In this document: positions 18,827 through 26,889 of the stretch, piece by piece
Position numbering within the stretch: the stretch's first letter is position 1
Layout of the letters: the number at the start of each line of letters is the position of its first letter
Assembly (NCBI GenBank): GCA_035567895.1
Contig: DATMPC010000088.1
Location: forward strand, 1 to 64,000
Length of the DNA stretch: 64,000 bases
From: Terriglobales bacterium
GTDB taxonomy: Bacteria > Acidobacteriota > Terriglobia > Terriglobales > Acidobacteriaceae
Direction: 5' to 3'
The notes under the pieces: generated by a model
Told to the model about the DNA's origin: nothing
The model's database searches: none
What the model saw: the letters and a program-made list of their open reading frames with translations, nothing else
Translations under genes and position numbers: made by a program

Positions 18827-18875
18827 GCGGCTAAAGCCAGAAGGCCTTGACGGGTTGGCGATAGCATAAAAGCAA

Positions 18876-19100
18876 ATGACTGGAGCTAGGAGCTTATGGT
18901 TAGCCTGGTACGCGGCCCTGAGTGCCGTGGGGCTATTCTTCACATGGGTTAACTTCTACGTCTTTTACCTACACCACATGTTCATAGCTGCCGCGCCGCG
19001 TTTGACTATCTATCTGTGGTTTCTTTTGTGGCCCATCCTGTTAATCTTCGCCCTTGCTAAGCTGGTCAAACACGCCCGAAGGTCTGTGGATTCAAACTGA
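18876..19100 (+). CDS. Small two-helix membrane protein
   Basis: A 74-residue product with two clear hydrophobic helices (LSAVGLFFTWVNFYVFYL and LTIYLWFLLWPILLIFALA) and a positively charged tail (KLVKHARRSVDSN), giving plausible topology. There is no strong ribosome binding site before the ATG. The composition is membrane-protein-like rather than random. No family recognised; it stands alone between repeats. Confidence 0.45.
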   Translation: MTGARSLWLAWYAALSAVGLFFTWVNFYVFYLHHMFIAAAPRLTIYLWFLLWPILLIFALAKLVKHARRSVDSN

Positions 19101-19164
19101 CCCACTACCAGAACCCGACACCGCTCACTTCTCCGCGAGCAATTGTGGGAGCATGAAACCTTTT

Positions 19165-19413
19165 TTAGCGCGCATTGCTCCCGTAGGGATTGGCTTCGAT
19201 CGAGTATCTTCGCAACCAGCGGGCTACTTCCGTGTCGAACCGAAAGTGCATGGCCACGTCTGAATCATCCAGCATTCGCCACGGGCCTTCGTTCGCCCGA
19301 AACTCGACACGATCACCGTTTAGGCGGTAGTCGTTCCTCACGCCGCCGTCAAAGAACAGTCGCAAAGTAGGCAGGTAGTGCACGTCTTCAGTTGATGGCC
19401 CGAGTGGCAACAT
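19165..19413 (-). CDS. Small hypothetical protein
   Basis: An 82-residue frame with a protein-like mix of charged and aromatic residues (YLPTLRLFFDGGVRNDYRL, GDRVEFRANEGPWRMLDD, FDTEVARWLRRYSIEANPY) and no low-complexity runs. It would be a small soluble protein. It starts at an ATG without a strong ribosome binding site. I recognise no family, and it could be a fragment of a larger gene. Confidence 0.45.
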   Translation of the reverse strand: MLPLGPSTEDVHYLPTLRLFFDGGVRNDYRLNGDRVEFRANEGPWRMLDDSDVAMHFRFDTEVARWLRRYSIEANPYGSNAR

Positions 19414-19435
19414 TTAAAGATGCGACCGATGTGGG

Positions 19436-19847
19436 TCACGATGCATGACGCCGACTCTTACTCGCTCCTACAATAATGACGGCTCGCCTGCGACTGGCTA
19501 TCCCTAAGAAAATAAAGGCCGGCATGTTAGCTTGCCTTGGAGTGACCGTCCTCGCTTTGCTGCGAATCGGCTGGCGGAATTTCCTAGAGCAACGGATTGT
19601 GAAAATATTTTTTCTTTCGCTTACAAGTTGTTGCTGCGTCTGCGCGAAAAACTTTTGCGAGCAACGGATGAAGCTTGCCTGGAGCGCGCTCCAGATGCCA
19701 TCATGCGAAGGGCGATGTTGCACGGAGTTTCCATTTCGGGAACTGCAGCCGAAGAGCTCGCTTACGAATCTGTGGCAGAGCTGCTCGCGGCCGCGGTCCT
19801 GCCCAACTTGGCAGGAGCGAGATGCCCTCGCTCTGCAAGCTCGAAGT
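19436..19847. other. Region with an uncertain frame, no confident gene
   Basis: A + strand frame (19532-19981) has a helix-rich middle (LLLRLREKLLRATDEACLE, AAEELAYESVAELLAAAVL) that looks like real protein. Its start is poor, and its 3' half is made entirely of the palindromic repeat cluster that follows. It may be a gene whose end was overwritten by repeats, or chance. Confidence 0.35.
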
Positions 19848-20001
19848 CGATCCCATCGAGATCCCATCATGAGGAATGGGATAATCCCATGCCGATCCCA
19901 TCACGATCGTGGGATTATCCCACCGGATCCCATTGGGCGGGTGGGATTCACTATGGGATCTCATGGGATCTCGTCGCGTAAGTCCTTTAGATCATGGGAT
20001 C
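19848..20001. repeat. Cluster of ATCCCA/TGGGAT palindromic units
   Basis: Six ATCCCA and six TGGGAT hexamers in about 150 bases, several facing each other to form small palindromes such as TGGGATTATCCCA and ATCCCATTGGGCGGGTGGGAT. The hexamers run mostly as ATCCCA on the left and TGGGAT on the right, so the whole block can also fold on itself. Confidence 0.8.
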
Positions 20002-20350
20002 GATGAAAAAACATGCGAACACTCATCTCGACTGTCTTAGTTCTTGTTGCAGCCAGTTCTTGTACTCCGCAGGTCGATTCAAGGTCGCGTGGATATGGCT
20101 GTCCCAGAATGAGTAGGGGATTTCAGTTTGGATCAGGCCGAAAAGAGCCGCGGAAATTGGCGCTGTACAGCGTTCCCTGCAAATTCGCTGCTAATTCCCT
20201 CAGCGATTGCTTTTCCTCCAGTGTTTATGCGGGGTTGAGGCTCGGAAGAAAATTTCGCTGATATTTTCGCTGATAAATTCGCTGTTCCGAGGCCTAACAG
20301 TGAAGAGCAGCAAATTCTAAAATCACGGTCCGTGGGAGCGAAGGGCCTAG
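20002..20350. other. Gene-poor region with AATTCGCTG micro-repeats
   Basis: A frame at 20013-20261 begins like a lipoprotein signal (MRTLISTVLVLVAASSC) but then becomes basic and unstructured, so I do not call it. Around 20170-20290 TTCGCTG recurs (about 20177, and three times within 20250-20285 at 11-13 base spacing), alternating with AAA and TAT tracts. Confidence 0.4.
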
Positions 20351-20806
20351 CTACTCGTCCTCATCGTCATCCTCGATAAGCAGGCCGCTGATGGCTTCTG
20401 CGGTTTCGAGGACGCGCAGATAGCGCTCGTGCCACTCGGTGGAGACTTCGTAGAGAAAGAGCGTGCCTTGGTAGGCGAAGCCTAGCTGCAGGAATCCGGT
20501 CTTGCCGATGTAGGTTCGGAGCCAGCGGGCGTCGTCGAGATCTTCGCTGTAGACCTCGTCCTTCAGGCGGTCGATCAGGAACTCGAGGTCCTCTTTGTTT
20601 AGGACAAAGTCTTCCATGGTGAGAAATGGAGCGCCCGAGGCCTTTGCCAGCTCGACGAAATCCTTCCACGCTTCGGGATTGCCGCTGTCCTTCCAGAGCA
20701 CGCTGGGCATCTCGTCGCCAACGTAACCGGGAAAGCGGCGCATGCCGTGTCCTTCGATGAAGGCGGTCATGTCGTCTTTCACGTGATGTAGATCGTCGCT
20801 GCCCAT
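20351..20806 (-). CDS. Conserved-looking acidic hypothetical protein
   Basis: A 151-residue cytoplasmic protein ending in an acidic tail (LLIEDDDEDE). It has alternating helices and strands (DDMTAFIEGHGMRRFPGY, WKDFVELAKASG, FLIDRLKDEVYSEDLDD, GFLQLGFAYQGTLFLYEV). I chose the ATG at 20806 (MGSDDLHHVKDD); a longer frame to 20857 begins with an unlikely hydrophobic Cys-rich stretch. No family recognised. It is divergent from the ferredoxin gene, with about 96 bases for both promoters. Confidence 0.7.
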   Translation of the reverse strand: MGSDDLHHVKDDMTAFIEGHGMRRFPGYVGDEMPSVLWKDSGNPEAWKDFVELAKASGAPFLTMEDFVLNKEDLEFLIDRLKDEVYSEDLDDARWLRTYIGKTGFLQLGFAYQGTLFLYEVSTEWHERYLRVLETAEAISGLLIEDDDEDE

Positions 20807-20902
20807 CTTGCAAAGCTGCCATAGCCCACCTATCAGGCTGCAGCAGAAATTCGACAATACACCAAATTTTGGACGATGCCCAATTCTGCTAGGCTGCTAA
20901 CA

Positions 20903-21277
20903 ATGCCCGGATTCAAGCACCACATCTTTGTCTGCACGAATCAGCGCGAGCCGGGAAGTCCGCGGGGCTGCTGCAATCCTGACGGAAGCGGAGAGCTGCA
21001 CAAGGCCTTCAAGGAGGCTGTGGCGGCACGAGGCCTGAAGGCGACAGTGCGGGCCAACAAGGCCGGATGCCTCGATCAGTGCGAGCATGGTCCGAATGTA
21101 GTCGTCTATCCGGAGGCGGTTTGGTATGGCGGCGTGACGTCGGAAGATGTGGCTGAGATCATTGAGTCGCACATCGTTGGCGGAGTTCCGGTGCAGCGGC
21201 TGCGGATGAAAGATGAGTGCGTTAATACGACGAGTTGCGAGCACAGGAAGAAATCGGGTGATCGGGCCATCGGGTGA
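20903..21277 (+). CDS. Thioredoxin-like [2Fe-2S] ferredoxin
   Basis: A 124-residue protein of the thioredoxin-fold [2Fe-2S] ferredoxin family (NuoE-like fold). The cluster ligands are visible: C11 (FVCTNQRE), C23/C24 (PRGCC), then C56 and C60 (AGCLDQCEHG). The fold continues through PNVVVYPEAVWYGGVTSED. I start at the ATG at 20903 (MPGFKHHIFVC), where homology begins. The last ten or so residues (KKSGDRAIG) are encoded by the left arm of a dispersed inverted repeat, so the original stop seems to have been replaced or extended. It carries electrons for an unknown partner; no redox enzyme adjoins it. Confidence 0.88.
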   Translation: MPGFKHHIFVCTNQREPGSPRGCCNPDGSGELHKAFKEAVAARGLKATVRANKAGCLDQCEHGPNVVVYPEAVWYGGVTSEDVAEIIESHIVGGVPVQRLRMKDECVNTTSCEHRKKSGDRAIG

Positions 21278-21550
21278 TCGGGCGAAGTGAGAACCTAAAA
21301 CCCACTGAAGACTCTCTTTTGAACTGTCATCCTGAGTCCGCCGGACGAAGGATCTCCCGCGATGCATCAGTCTTAAATGCTGTGTCCAGGCTCTTTCACG
21401 AAACCCTCGTGTAAGAGCCGCGAAGCAGCAAATCAGTTTGAAATATTTCGGGAGATCCTTCGTCCGCTACGGCGGACTCAGGATGACAGTGTTAGGAGTT
21501 GCACTCGGTTCTTACTTCGCCCGATCACCCGATGGCCCGATCACCCGATT
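21252..21550. repeat. Inverted-repeat element family D, copy 1, with a nested family E element
   Basis: Left arm 21252-21290 (AATCGGGTGATCGGG, then CCATCGGGTGATCGGG and CGAAGT) is mirrored by the right arm 21509-21550 (ACTTCGCCCGATCACC, then CCCGATCACCCGATT). Each arm carries tandem CGGGTGAT units. The interior is not the short spacer of copies 2 and 3; it contains a complete family E element. The left arm overlaps the 3' end of the ferredoxin gene. Confidence 0.85.
21324..21490. repeat. Inverted-repeat element family E, copy 1
   Basis: Arms 21324-21360 (CTGTCATCCTGAGTCCGCC, then GGACGAAGGATCTCCCG) and 21449-21490 (CGGGAGATCCTTCGTCCG, then GGCGGACTCAGGATGACAG) are inverted copies. The left half, including GATGCATC and GCTGTGTCCAGGCTCT, recurs at 48919-48998. 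Confidence 0.85.
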
Positions 21551-21592
21551 CTTGTTACACTCGAATGTTTATCCCACTCTCACAGACGGAAC

Positions 21593-21871
21593 ATGCTGGT
21601 TTCCAAAGAATATGTGGGCTACTTAGCCCGCCAAGTCACAAAAAAACTGATTGAAGGCGAGTTCATCGAGACCAAGAACCTGAACTCCACTACCGAGCGC
21701 GTGCACGCTGCGGTGCTCGAAGAGATGCAGCTCGAAGACCGCATCAACGACGAGGTTCGGCTGATCCTCGAGGCCTACCAGGACGAGATGCGCACTACCG
21801 GCGCGAGCTACCAGGAGATGTTCAAGAAGGTAAAGCAACAGCTCGTGCAGAAGTACAAGGCGGTACTGTGA
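21593..21871 (+). CDS. DUF507 family protein (first of a pair)
   Basis: A 92-residue helical protein of the DUF507 family (LVSKEYVGYLARQVTKKLI, VLEEMQLEDRINDEVRLIL, MFKKVKQQLVQKYKAVL). The ATG at 21593 starts where family similarity begins; the in-frame extension upstream lies in repeat D. The family is typical of Acidobacteriota and a few other phyla and has no assigned function; the charged-helix pattern suggests a coiled-coil or nucleic-acid-associated protein. Its stop overlaps the start of a second DUF507 gene, so the two are translationally coupled. Confidence 0.85.
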   Translation: MLVSKEYVGYLARQVTKKLIEGEFIETKNLNSTTERVHAAVLEEMQLEDRINDEVRLILEAYQDEMRTTGASYQEMFKKVKQQLVQKYKAVL

Positions 21872-22143
21872 GGATCTCGCGCGACAAAGTCAACAAGCTT
21901 GCCCATACTGTGGCCGATACTCTAGCTACGCTCGACGACGTAGAGTTCATCGAGGATCGCAACACGATCCGCACCGAAGCCCGCCGGATTCTGGAAGAGC
22001 TGCTCAAAGCCGAAGAGCGCATCGACGCCTCTGCGCGTCAGAAGATTGAGAGCCAGAAGCGCATCATCACCGAAGGCACGCAGGAGTGGGACATCCTGTA
22101 TCGCAAGTACTACAACGAGGAAGTGAAGAAGCTGGGGATCTAG
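21868..22143 (+). CDS. DUF507 family protein (second of a pair)
   Basis: A 91-residue paralogue of the preceding gene (ISRDKVNKLAHTVADTL, ILEELLKAEERIDASARQKI, EWDILYRKYYNEEVKKL). It starts at a GTG that overlaps the TGA of the first gene (GTGA), a coupling that favours a fixed ratio and perhaps a heterodimer. Function unknown. Confidence 0.85.
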   Translation: MRISRDKVNKLAHTVADTLATLDDVEFIEDRNTIRTEARRILEELLKAEERIDASARQKIESQKRIITEGTQEWDILYRKYYNEEVKKLGI

Positions 22144-22163
22144 CTTCTGTCGGCTTCTGTCTT

Positions 22164-22315
22164 GTCATTCCGAAGCCGTAGGCGAGCAATCCCTATAGTG
22201 CCCAGTGCGCTTGCTTAAGCGATCTTCGTTCGCACCATCGTTCTTGAAGTCGCTAGGGATTCCTCTCTCCGCATCTCCGCGAGAATCACGCGGAGATACT
22301 GCGCTCGGAATGACA
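22164..22315. repeat. Inverted-repeat element family F (GTCATTCCGA)
   Basis: Opens with TGTCATTCCGAAGCC and closes with GCGCTCGGAATGACA, giving inverted ends about 150 bases apart, with internal half-palindromes (CAATCCCTA/TAGGGATT). It fills the gap between the convergent DUF507 pair and the zinc-ribbon gene. Only one copy is in this window. Confidence 0.7.
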
Positions 22316-22331
22316 TAAGGAGAGAGGCAAA

Positions 22332-23648
22332 TCAGTATCCCACGCGGCGTCTCTCCGCCGGACTCAATCTCGCCCACAGTGACGTTCGGCTGCGTTCGAT
22401 CCAGCGATTGTTCGGTTCAAGCGCGTGAGCACGTGCGAACCACTGATACGCAACAAAGTTGCTCTGCGTGACGCAGGTGCCGCTCCAGTAAAGCGCGCCC
22501 ATCTTCACATCGGCTGAAGGATTGCCCGCGCTGGAGGATTGCCGCAGCAGATTTACCGCCGACGAGCAATTCTTCGCACGAAGCTGCTTGTTAGCTTGGA
22601 CGATGAGTGGGTCCTTCTCGCCAAGCGACTTCGGCTGAGGTGCTTCTTCCTCCACAGGCGCCGGTGGAATCCGCTTGGCCTTCGTGGCCTTGCCTACGGG
22701 TCCGTCGGATTCAGGCTTGACTGAAGCGTCGCTTTCTTCATCGCTCGCGTTAGCGGCGGCGACTTTTGCTGATTTGCCGTGCGAGTTCTCGTCCGCGGCA
22801 TCTTCGCCCGCTTTTGCTGTCTTGTCCGTTTTGCCTGCCTTGTCTGTCGTGGTTGCACTCTTCGCTTCAGCGGATTCCTTCGAGGCGGCGGAGTTCTCCG
22901 ATTGAGACGATGACTTCGAAGATTCAGCTTCGGCAGACGCGTCCTGATCCGTGCCACTCTTTGCGGCGTTCGTTGAGGAAGAGTCGGTCGGCGGAGCAGG
23001 TGGCTTCAGCGAAGCCGGCTTGTTGGTCATGTCCGGGCCGCTTGGATCGACAGTCGCTCCATTGCCGGAGAGGATAGCGGCGATGTCGGGACCCTGGTTA
23101 TGACTGGCGCGCCATTGGACATAGCCGAGCCCGCCTCCAACAATCAGCAGCAAGAAAAATGCCCAAGCTCGCCAGGAAACTCCGCGCGATACCTCCGTCA
23201 GCAGATATTCAGGGGTCTCACTGTCGGTGTCATAAACGAATCCGTCGTCCTTTGGTTTGTCGTAGACGAAGCCGCTGTTGCTGTCCTCATATCCGAGGCC
23301 GAGGAACGATGGACCGCCGATGCCGGTCGAACGAGTCGCAGGCTTGCGCTGGTGAACTTCCTCTGCGGCTTCTTCTTCCTGCACGGTATCGGGTGGGAGG
23401 TTTGCGACCGTCACTGACGAATAATTCGTGCGCCCGTTCGGCCCGGATGATCGAGCAGCATCGCGCGCAGGCTCACGTCGGCGATCAAGCTCGCGAAACT
23501 GCAATGGCTCCCGCGCAGGCGTCTCGATATCGAGGGGATCTTTGTCGTCGATCGCAACTGAACTCGCGGCCGATGAGAGCTTCGCGCCGCACATACCGCA
23601 AAACTTGTGATTTTCCGGACTGGAGTAGCCACACCGCTCGCAACGCAT
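22332..23648 (-). CDS. Zinc-ribbon membrane protein with long linker and C-terminal repeat domain
   Basis: A 438-residue protein with an N-terminal zinc ribbon (C3, C6, C17, C20; CERCGYSS and CGMCGAKL). An acidic, partly disordered cytoplasmic region and one transmembrane helix at about 160-178 (WRAWAFFLLLIVGGGLGYVQW) follow. A 150-residue linker of Ala, Ser, Lys and Glu comes next, then a C-terminal Sel1/TPR-like domain (QANKQLRAKNCSSAVNLL, ADVKMGALYWSGTCV, AYQWFARAHALEP). The linker would hold the repeat domain away from the membrane on the periplasmic side. It could be a sensor or scaffold; no enzyme motif is visible. Confidence 0.75.
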   Translation of the reverse strand: MRCERCGYSSPENHKFCGMCGAKLSSAASSVAIDDKDPLDIETPAREPLQFRELDRRREPARDAARSSGPNGRTNYSSVTVANLPPDTVQEEEAAEEVHQRKPATRSTGIGGPSFLGLGYEDSNSGFVYDKPKDDGFVYDTDSETPEYLLTEVSRGVSWRAWAFFLLLIVGGGLGYVQWRASHNQGPDIAAILSGNGATVDPSGPDMTNKPASLKPPAPPTDSSSTNAAKSGTDQDASAEAESSKSSSQSENSAASKESAEAKSATTTDKAGKTDKTAKAGEDAADENSHGKSAKVAAANASDEESDASVKPESDGPVGKATKAKRIPPAPVEEEAPQPKSLGEKDPLIVQANKQLRAKNCSSAVNLLRQSSSAGNPSADVKMGALYWSGTCVTQSNFVAYQWFARAHALEPNNRWIERSRTSLWARLSPAERRRVGY

Positions 23649-23780
23649 AAATTAAGGACACCTCGGCTTTCAGTAGCGTACCAAGTTAGATTCAAAGCTG
23701 CTGCCCATGGGCTTCCTGCGGCTCGCAAGAATTTGCCCTTAATTTGCCCTTAATCCAGAGTAGATCCCTTCACTCCAAAG

Positions 23781-23931
23781 TCACGGAGTCACGGAGAAAA
23801 GCCAAAGCTAACCACGAAGGACACGTAAGGATCACAGAGGATTGTTCCAGCTCGTCCCGAGTTCCTTCATGATCCTTCGTGTCCTTCGTAGTTTCACCCG
23901 TCTTTCTCCGTGAATCCGTGTCTCCGTGGTG
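23781..23931. repeat. Inverted-repeat element family C, copy 1
   Basis: Left arm TCACGGAGTCACGGAGAAAA, then CCACGAAGGACACG, mirrored by CCTTCGTGTCCTTCGTAG and TCTCCGTGAATCCGTG. The same arms form the element at 49155-49266, and the left arm alone occurs at 18791. Its right end reaches the first possible start codon of queG. Confidence 0.85.
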
Positions 23932-23961
23932 AATGCTCGCTCGCGATGCGAAAATGGTCAC

Positions 23962-25059
23962 GTGCACACTCCACTCTTCCAACTCGTGCAGAATGCCGCT
24001 AGTGCCGCGGGTTTCGAGCGCGTTGGCGTAGCTCCGGCTTCTCATCCTGAGATACGCGAGCTGGAGTATTTCCCTGAGTGGATCGATGCCGGTTATGCCG
24101 GTGAGATGGAGTATCTGAAGCGCCGCAGCGATTCTGGTGAGTACAAACGCAGTTCGCTGCAACAGGCATTGCCTTGGGCCAAGTCAGTTGTAGTAGCCGC
24201 GATGAACTACAATCCGCCGGTCCCAAAGTCAACCGAACCTGCCGCTCCAACACAGGGATGGATCTCGCGTTACGCTCTCAGTCCGGGCGATTATCACGAC
24301 ACCGTCTTGGATAAACTGCGCCGCGTTGAGTCCGCGCTAATGGAACACATGCGCAGCGTGGGTGCTGATGTAAGCGTTCGTTCGTATGTTGATACTGGTC
24401 CTGTGCTTGAGCGTGTCTACGCAAAATATGCGGGGATCGGCTGGTTGGGGAAAAACACTTGCCTCATTAATCAGCAGCTTGGTTCCTGGATCTTTCTCGG
24501 CGTGATCGTGACATCGCTCGAATACTCTGCTTTTGTCGCGGATGAAAAGCTTGAGATCGCGGCCGATCGTTGCGGCAGTTGCACGCGTTGTATCGATGCG
24601 TGTCCCACAGAGGCGATCGTTGCTCCGAGCCAACTCGACGCGTCTCGCTGCATCGCTTATTTCACGATCGAGAAACGAGGAGCGATTCCCGAAGATTTCC
24701 GCGAGCAGATCGGCAGACACGTCTTCGGCTGCGATATCTGCCAGGATGTTTGCCCTTGGAATCGCAGGGCTCCGTTCACAGCGAATCCGGATTTTCAGGT
24801 GGATGAGTCGCTAGTGAATCCTGATCTCGCTCAGCTCGCACGAATGTCTCGACAAGAATTTCGCGAACGTTTTCGCGGCTCTCCCATCTCGCGCGCGAAG
24901 CATTCTGGATTTCTGCGCAATGTCGCCGTAGCGATGGGTAATAGTGGGCACGAGGGATATGTCGACGCGCTTGAAGAGATGGCGGCGGATGGTGATCCAG
25001 TGGTAGCCGAGCATGCCACTTGGGCAATGGCAAGACTGAATCGAAAGCTTAGCAGCTAA
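23962..25059 (+). CDS. queG: Epoxyqueuosine reductase QueG
   Basis: Reduces epoxyqueuosine to queuosine in tRNA, the last step of queuosine synthesis, with a cobalamin cofactor. The 365-residue product has the QueG catalytic half (GVIVTSLEYSAFVADEKLEI, SYVDTGPVLERVYAKYAGIGW). Two [4Fe-4S] ferredoxin motifs follow, CGSCTRCIDACP and CDICQDVCP, each with four Cys. A C-terminal HEAT-like tail (GHEGYVDALEEMAADGDPV) ends the protein. The longer frame to 23926 starts inside repeat C, so I prefer the GTG at 23962, immediately before the conserved LFQLVQNAASAAGFERVGV; the true start is uncertain. No other queuosine genes are nearby. Confidence 0.93.
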   Translation: MHTPLFQLVQNAASAAGFERVGVAPASHPEIRELEYFPEWIDAGYAGEMEYLKRRSDSGEYKRSSLQQALPWAKSVVVAAMNYNPPVPKSTEPAAPTQGWISRYALSPGDYHDTVLDKLRRVESALMEHMRSVGADVSVRSYVDTGPVLERVYAKYAGIGWLGKNTCLINQQLGSWIFLGVIVTSLEYSAFVADEKLEIAADRCGSCTRCIDACPTEAIVAPSQLDASRCIAYFTIEKRGAIPEDFREQIGRHVFGCDICQDVCPWNRRAPFTANPDFQVDESLVNPDLAQLARMSRQEFRERFRGSPISRAKHSGFLRNVAVAMGNSGHEGYVDALEEMAADGDPVVAEHATWAMARLNRKLSS

Positions 25060-25087
25060 GGAGCTTAGCAGCTAGAAAACGTGAAAT

Positions 25088-25140
25088 CCCTTCCAACGTT
25101 TCTGTCTTTCGCCTCTGCGGAAGCAGAAATGCTGGAAGGG
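25088..25140 (-). terminator. Terminator hairpin between queG and cspA
   Basis: CCCTTCCA (25088-25095) pairs with TGGAAGGG (25133-25140), and TTTCTG (25099-25104) with CAGAAA (25124-25129). On the minus strand the stem is followed by a U-rich run (ATTTCACGTTTTC), so it best serves the cold-shock gene. Confidence 0.6.
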
Positions 25141-25160
25141 AGGACTGGGGGTGGGGTGGG

Positions 25161-25373
25161 TTAAGCGTTGCCGCGCACAACGTTCGACGCCTGGAGTCCT
25201 TTGGGACCTTTGAGGAGTTCGAACTCCACAACTTCACCTTCATTGAGCGTGCGGTATCCATTTTCCTGGATGACGGAGAAATGGACGAACACGTCTTCGC
25301 CTGTGGAGCGCTGGATGAAACCGTATCCCTTGGCTCCGTTAAACCACTTCACTGTACCCTTCTCTTTATTCAC
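25161..25373 (-). CDS. Cold-shock protein (CspA family)
   Basis: A 70-residue single OB-fold protein that binds single-stranded RNA or DNA as a chaperone. The RNP1 (KGYGFIQR) and RNP2 (VFVHFSVI) motifs and the WFNGAKG start are intact. The GTG start at 25373 has AAAGGAG at ideal spacing. The 487 bases upstream to the next gene leave room for the long structured leader typical of cold-regulated csp mRNAs, though I cannot confirm one. Confidence 0.95.
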   Translation of the reverse strand: MNKEKGTVKWFNGAKGYGFIQRSTGEDVFVHFSVIQENGYRTLNEGEVVEFELLKGPKGLQASNVVRGNA

Positions 25374-25950
25374 GAAAACTCCTTTCGCCTTCGAATCAAA
25401 AGTCTCCCCCTAATGGTCCCCAGGTTGGTTATCCCAGACTCCATTGAAGTGAGTAGTCGCAATCGAGGATCTGGTTCGTTTAACCGGTGCAAAAAGAAAA
25501 GCCGATTTCGCTGCGACTGGCGGCCGTTAGCAACCGTCACAAGCAAAACCGGCGTGCGTTCTCTTTCTACAGACTGCGACGACGAACAAGAACCTCAACC
25601 TCGAAAACTGTCGTGCAGATCTCCATCCGTTTAGAAGAAATCGTTACGCGACAATGCTGCGTTGAATGCGAGCGAGGGCATGATATTCAGAGACTCACGA
25701 TTTTGTAAAGAAGAATTGCACAAACTCTGCTTCACGCCGAGCGGAGACAGAAAAAACCAGTAATGAGATGCGAGTTACCACACGGAATCGCTCGCCGTCT
25801 CACATTGCGCCACGACGAGCACGCGAGCTTTGACTGTCTGATCCCAGATCGCCTGTCTCCGTGCGCTACTGTCTCCGTCATGAAACCGGAAATTTTACGG
25901 TTGAACACCTGAGCGATGAAAACAATGTGCTCTGCTACGATTTCCACAGC
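25374..25950. other. Shared upstream region of cspA and the YihY gene
   Basis: Divergent promoter region with no recognised gene. A possible in-frame extension of the downstream gene starts at a GTG at 25861 and would add 30 residues that do not look like the family's N-terminus. Confidence 0.4.
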
Positions 25951-26874
25951 ATGTCTTCCACCCCCGGCACGGGAGTAACAGCAGCAAAAACTGCGGCATC
26001 GGAACCGTCTTTGACGCCTAATGCGTCGGTTCGCTTCTCGTCTGTCCTCCGTGAAAACGCCAGACGATTCCATTTGCGTTCACTCATGCGTTATCTCATG
26101 CAGACAGAGGTGCATACGTTTGCATTTAGCGTCGCGGCAAACGTGATTTTGTCGTTTTTTCCGTTCATTGTGCTGCTGTTGACGCTTACGCGTCAGGTAT
26201 TTCACTCCCAAGCCATGTACGACGTGGTGCTGCAACTGCTCCGCAGCTATCTCCCGGCGGGACAGGATTTTGTGGTTCGCAGTGTGGTGGCTCTCACACC
26301 GCATCGTGGAATGAAGATTTTCTCCTTAATCATGCTGCTGATCTCTTCTACTGGGGTGTTCGTACCCTTGGAAGTCGCGCTAAACCGCGTTTGGGGATTC
26401 ACCAGCAACCGAAAATACCTTGGAAATCAGGCAATGGCGCTCGTTATTGCGCTCGCCTGCGGCACATTGGCGCTGCTTTCTGTCGCAATAACAGCTAAGA
26501 ACCAGACATGGTTGCTGTCGCTATTCGGCTCCCGTGATCACCTTATCTTCCGAATCGCGGCATTTCTGGTGATGAAATTGTTTGCGGTAGCCGCCAGTAT
26601 TGCCATGTTTTTCCTTGTCTACTGGCTGCTGCCGAACGGCAAAGTACGCCCGTTGGCGGTGGTTCCCGCCGCAGTTCTCACCGGTCTGATCTGGGATTTG
26701 AGCAAGTACGCGTACATTCTTTCGCTCCATTGGCTCGATTTTCAGGACGTTTATGGCCCCTTCGCGCTATCGGTAACGCTCATGTTCTGGGCATTTTTGT
26801 CCGGGATGTTGCTGCTTGCGGGCGCACAATTGAGTGTTTTGCGCGCCGATAACTCATCTTCCGCGCACATATAA
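25951..26874 (+). CDS. YihY/BrkB family inner-membrane protein
   Basis: A 307-residue membrane protein of the YihY (formerly called RNase BN or virulence factor BrkB) family. It has six helices (FAFSVAANVILSFFPFIVL, IFSLIMLLISSTGVFVPLE, MALVIALACGTLALLSVAI, FLVMKLFAVAASIAMFF, LAVVPAAVLTGLIWDL, LMFWAFLSGMLLLAGAQ) and the conserved LNRVWGF after helix 2. Function is not established; a lipid or export role has been proposed for relatives. The start is uncertain. It precedes the phosphatase gene by 15 bases, so the two are likely co-transcribed. Confidence 0.85.
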   Translation: MSSTPGTGVTAAKTAASEPSLTPNASVRFSSVLRENARRFHLRSLMRYLMQTEVHTFAFSVAANVILSFFPFIVLLLTLTRQVFHSQAMYDVVLQLLRSYLPAGQDFVVRSVVALTPHRGMKIFSLIMLLISSTGVFVPLEVALNRVWGFTSNRKYLGNQAMALVIALACGTLALLSVAITAKNQTWLLSLFGSRDHLIFRIAAFLVMKLFAVAASIAMFFLVYWLLPNGKVRPLAVVPAAVLTGLIWDLSKYAYILSLHWLDFQDVYGPFALSVTLMFWAFLSGMLLLAGAQLSVLRADNSSSAHI

Positions 26875-26889
26875 TCCCACTTAAGCTCC

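Noticed and set aside
19532-19981. Possible helical protein before the palindrome cluster
   Set aside because: Poor start, no ribosome binding site, and one third of it is encoded by the ATCCCA repeat cluster; left as uncertain.
20013-20261. Possible lipoprotein beginning MRTLISTVLVLVAASSC
   Set aside because: Only the signal-like start is convincing; the remainder is basic and repetitive, and the frame runs through micro-repeats.
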